A stretch of DNA of 60,641 nt from a virus: positions 1-60,641 of the IMG/VR virus record IMGVR_UViG_3300018080_001657. One strand, written 5' to 3'. This document shows, piece by piece, positions 59,863 to 60,641 of the stretch (positions are counted from its first letter, which is position 1; each line of letters starts with the position of its first letter). The translations under genes were made by a program, and so were the position numbers. The notes below the pieces were generated by a model, which worked only from the letters and a program-made list of their open reading frames with translations, was not told the origin of the DNA and made no database searches.

Positions 59863-60641
59863 TTAGTTGAAGGCCCAAAGCAAAGACTTAGTAGAAGTAG
59901 AAACTGCTACTTGTAATTCATAAGCTCCCATGTCTGAATAAGCAGGAGTTCCAGCACCTGTGTTTGTTATTCCTGGATAGTCTACACGAGAATTACCAAG
60001 AATGTCGGTTGATGGATAATCGGTAGCCCCGGCATTACCTGAATCTATGCACTCGCTTGTAGTCGAGAAATTGTAGGGGTCATCACCAGACCCAACAAAA
60101 TTCGGATCATCGTTAACGTTGCCGGTTCCAGTATAAGTCCCTGAAGACTGCTCAACATCCGTATAGGTTACGGTCAACGTTGATGCGTTATAGAAATTGT
60201 TGATCGCAGCTCCTACCCGGTTTCCCCATGAAATGCAATTTACCAACGTTGTATTAGCACCTCCAGTATTACGGATAGCCCCACCATTGGTTACCGCAGT
60301 GTTGTCAGCGAAAATGCAATTTGTAAAAACATGCGTTCCACCCAACAGATAAGCACCGCCACCATAGTTCGCGGCGTTACCAGTTATCAGGCAGTTGACC
60401 CAATTCGAGTTAGCATTTGAAACCTGTATTCCACCTCCATAAGAGCCTCCGGTGTGGCCATCAATTCTAACTCGTTCTGCGTTGATAGTTGCCCCAGTAC
60501 TACCTGACCCAACGTCGCCTGGATATGTTCCGGATCCAGTGTTATCTGTAAAACTGCAGTCTGTCAGGTTAAGCACCGCCCCACTTGTGGACACGCTGAC
60601 AGCCGCTTTTCCTGAATTGCTATGGTTACCCTCGAAAGTGC
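59863..60641 (-). CDS. beta-helix surface protein, 5' end outside window
   Basis: The frame is open to the window edge, so it is partial; the GTG at 60594 is not its true start. Repeats such as NLTDCSFTDNTG, WVNCLITGNAANYGGGAYL and VFTNCIFADNTAVTNGGAI follow the (F/V)xNCxFxxNxAxxxGGAxx pattern of right-handed beta-helix, polymorphic-outer-membrane-type proteins. The end STDILGNSRVDYPGI...YSDMGAYEL is the usual close of such proteins. The DNA is richer in G+C (near half) than the rest, which hints at transfer from a bacterium. Confidence 0.75.
   Translation of the reverse strand, partial: TFEGNHSNSGKAAVSVSTSGAVLNLTDCSFTDNTGSGTYPGDVGSGSTGATINAERVRIDGHTGGSYGGGIQVSNANSNWVNCLITGNAANYGGGAYLLGGTHVFTNCIFADNTAVTNGGAIRNTGGANTTLVNCISWGNRVGAAINNFYNASTLTVTYTDVEQSSGTYTGTGNVNDDPNFVGSGDDPYNFSTTSECIDSGNAGATDYPSTDILGNSRVDYPGITNTGAGTPAYSDMGAYELQVAVSTSTKSLLWAFN

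Noticed and set aside
1-60641. CRISPR arrays or insertion sequences
   Set aside because: I saw no regularly spaced repeats and no transposase motif in any frame. The only mobile elements are the intein and the dnaE insert.

Overview
The window is a gene-dense, AT-rich stretch of a tailed bacteriophage genome (Caudoviricetes), probably a large phage known only from metagenomes. The reasons are near-continuous small genes with start/stop overlaps, strong AGGAG-type ribosome sites, its own replication and nucleotide enzymes, lysis genes, tRNA-Ser genes, an intein, a homing endonuclease, and long repetitive tail-fibre-like genes. I could not name a reference phage. Heptose and perosamine sugar genes and a muralytic amidase plus lytic transglycosylase suggest a Gram-negative host; that is inference.

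Layout, plus strand 1-47984. 1-1.6 kb: two tRNA-Ser genes, a tRNA remnant and a DUF932 protein. 1.75-3.9 kb: a WGR-PARP ADP-ribosyltransferase translationally coupled to a Pol-beta-type nucleotidyltransferase. 3.9-5.5 kb: a consensus sigma70 promoter, an amidase and a membrane-anchored lytic transglycosylase. 5.8-10.9 kb: methionine aminopeptidase, a SpoVG-domain protein with an SSB-type acidic tip, a split HldE pair (heptose kinase and adenylyltransferase) around a cupin, and a Whirly-like ssDNA-binding protein. 11-13 kb: unknown proteins and an HslV/proteasome-like peptidase. 13-21.4 kb: class II ribonucleotide reductase, HExxH membrane peptidase, DUF1599 protein, intein-containing RecA, ThyX-like protein and Nudix hydrolase. 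21.4-26 kb: DNA polymerase III alpha, broken by an in-frame amber codon and by an intervening sequence with a LAGLIDADG endonuclease gene. 26-37.8 kb: metallophosphoesterase, GGQ release-factor-like protein, several PD-(D/E)XK nucleases, nucleotidase, primase-helicase, many zinc-ribbon microproteins and a sigma-like factor.

37.8-47.8 kb is a sugar and glycosyltransferase island: a double-domain GT9 heptosyltransferase, three more GT9-like genes, GDP-mannose dehydratase, FkbM and class I methyltransferases, a sulfotransferase and a DegT-type (perosamine synthase-like) aminotransferase. With the split HldE genes 30 kb upstream, the phage appears able to make ADP-heptose and GDP-perosamine-like sugars, transfer them and decorate them.

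The strand switches at about 47.97 kb. From there to the window end all genes are on the minus strand: a C2H2 zinc-finger protein, then large repetitive LamG/CBM/beta-helix proteins that look like tail fibres or adhesins. The last is cut by the window edge and is visibly richer in G+C.

Strongest candidates for new biology are the split HldE-cupin unit with the sugar island, two unusual candidate ssDNA-binding proteins (SpoVG with SSB tip, and Whirly-like), the phage PARP, the HslV-like peptidase, and the doubly interrupted polymerase gene.
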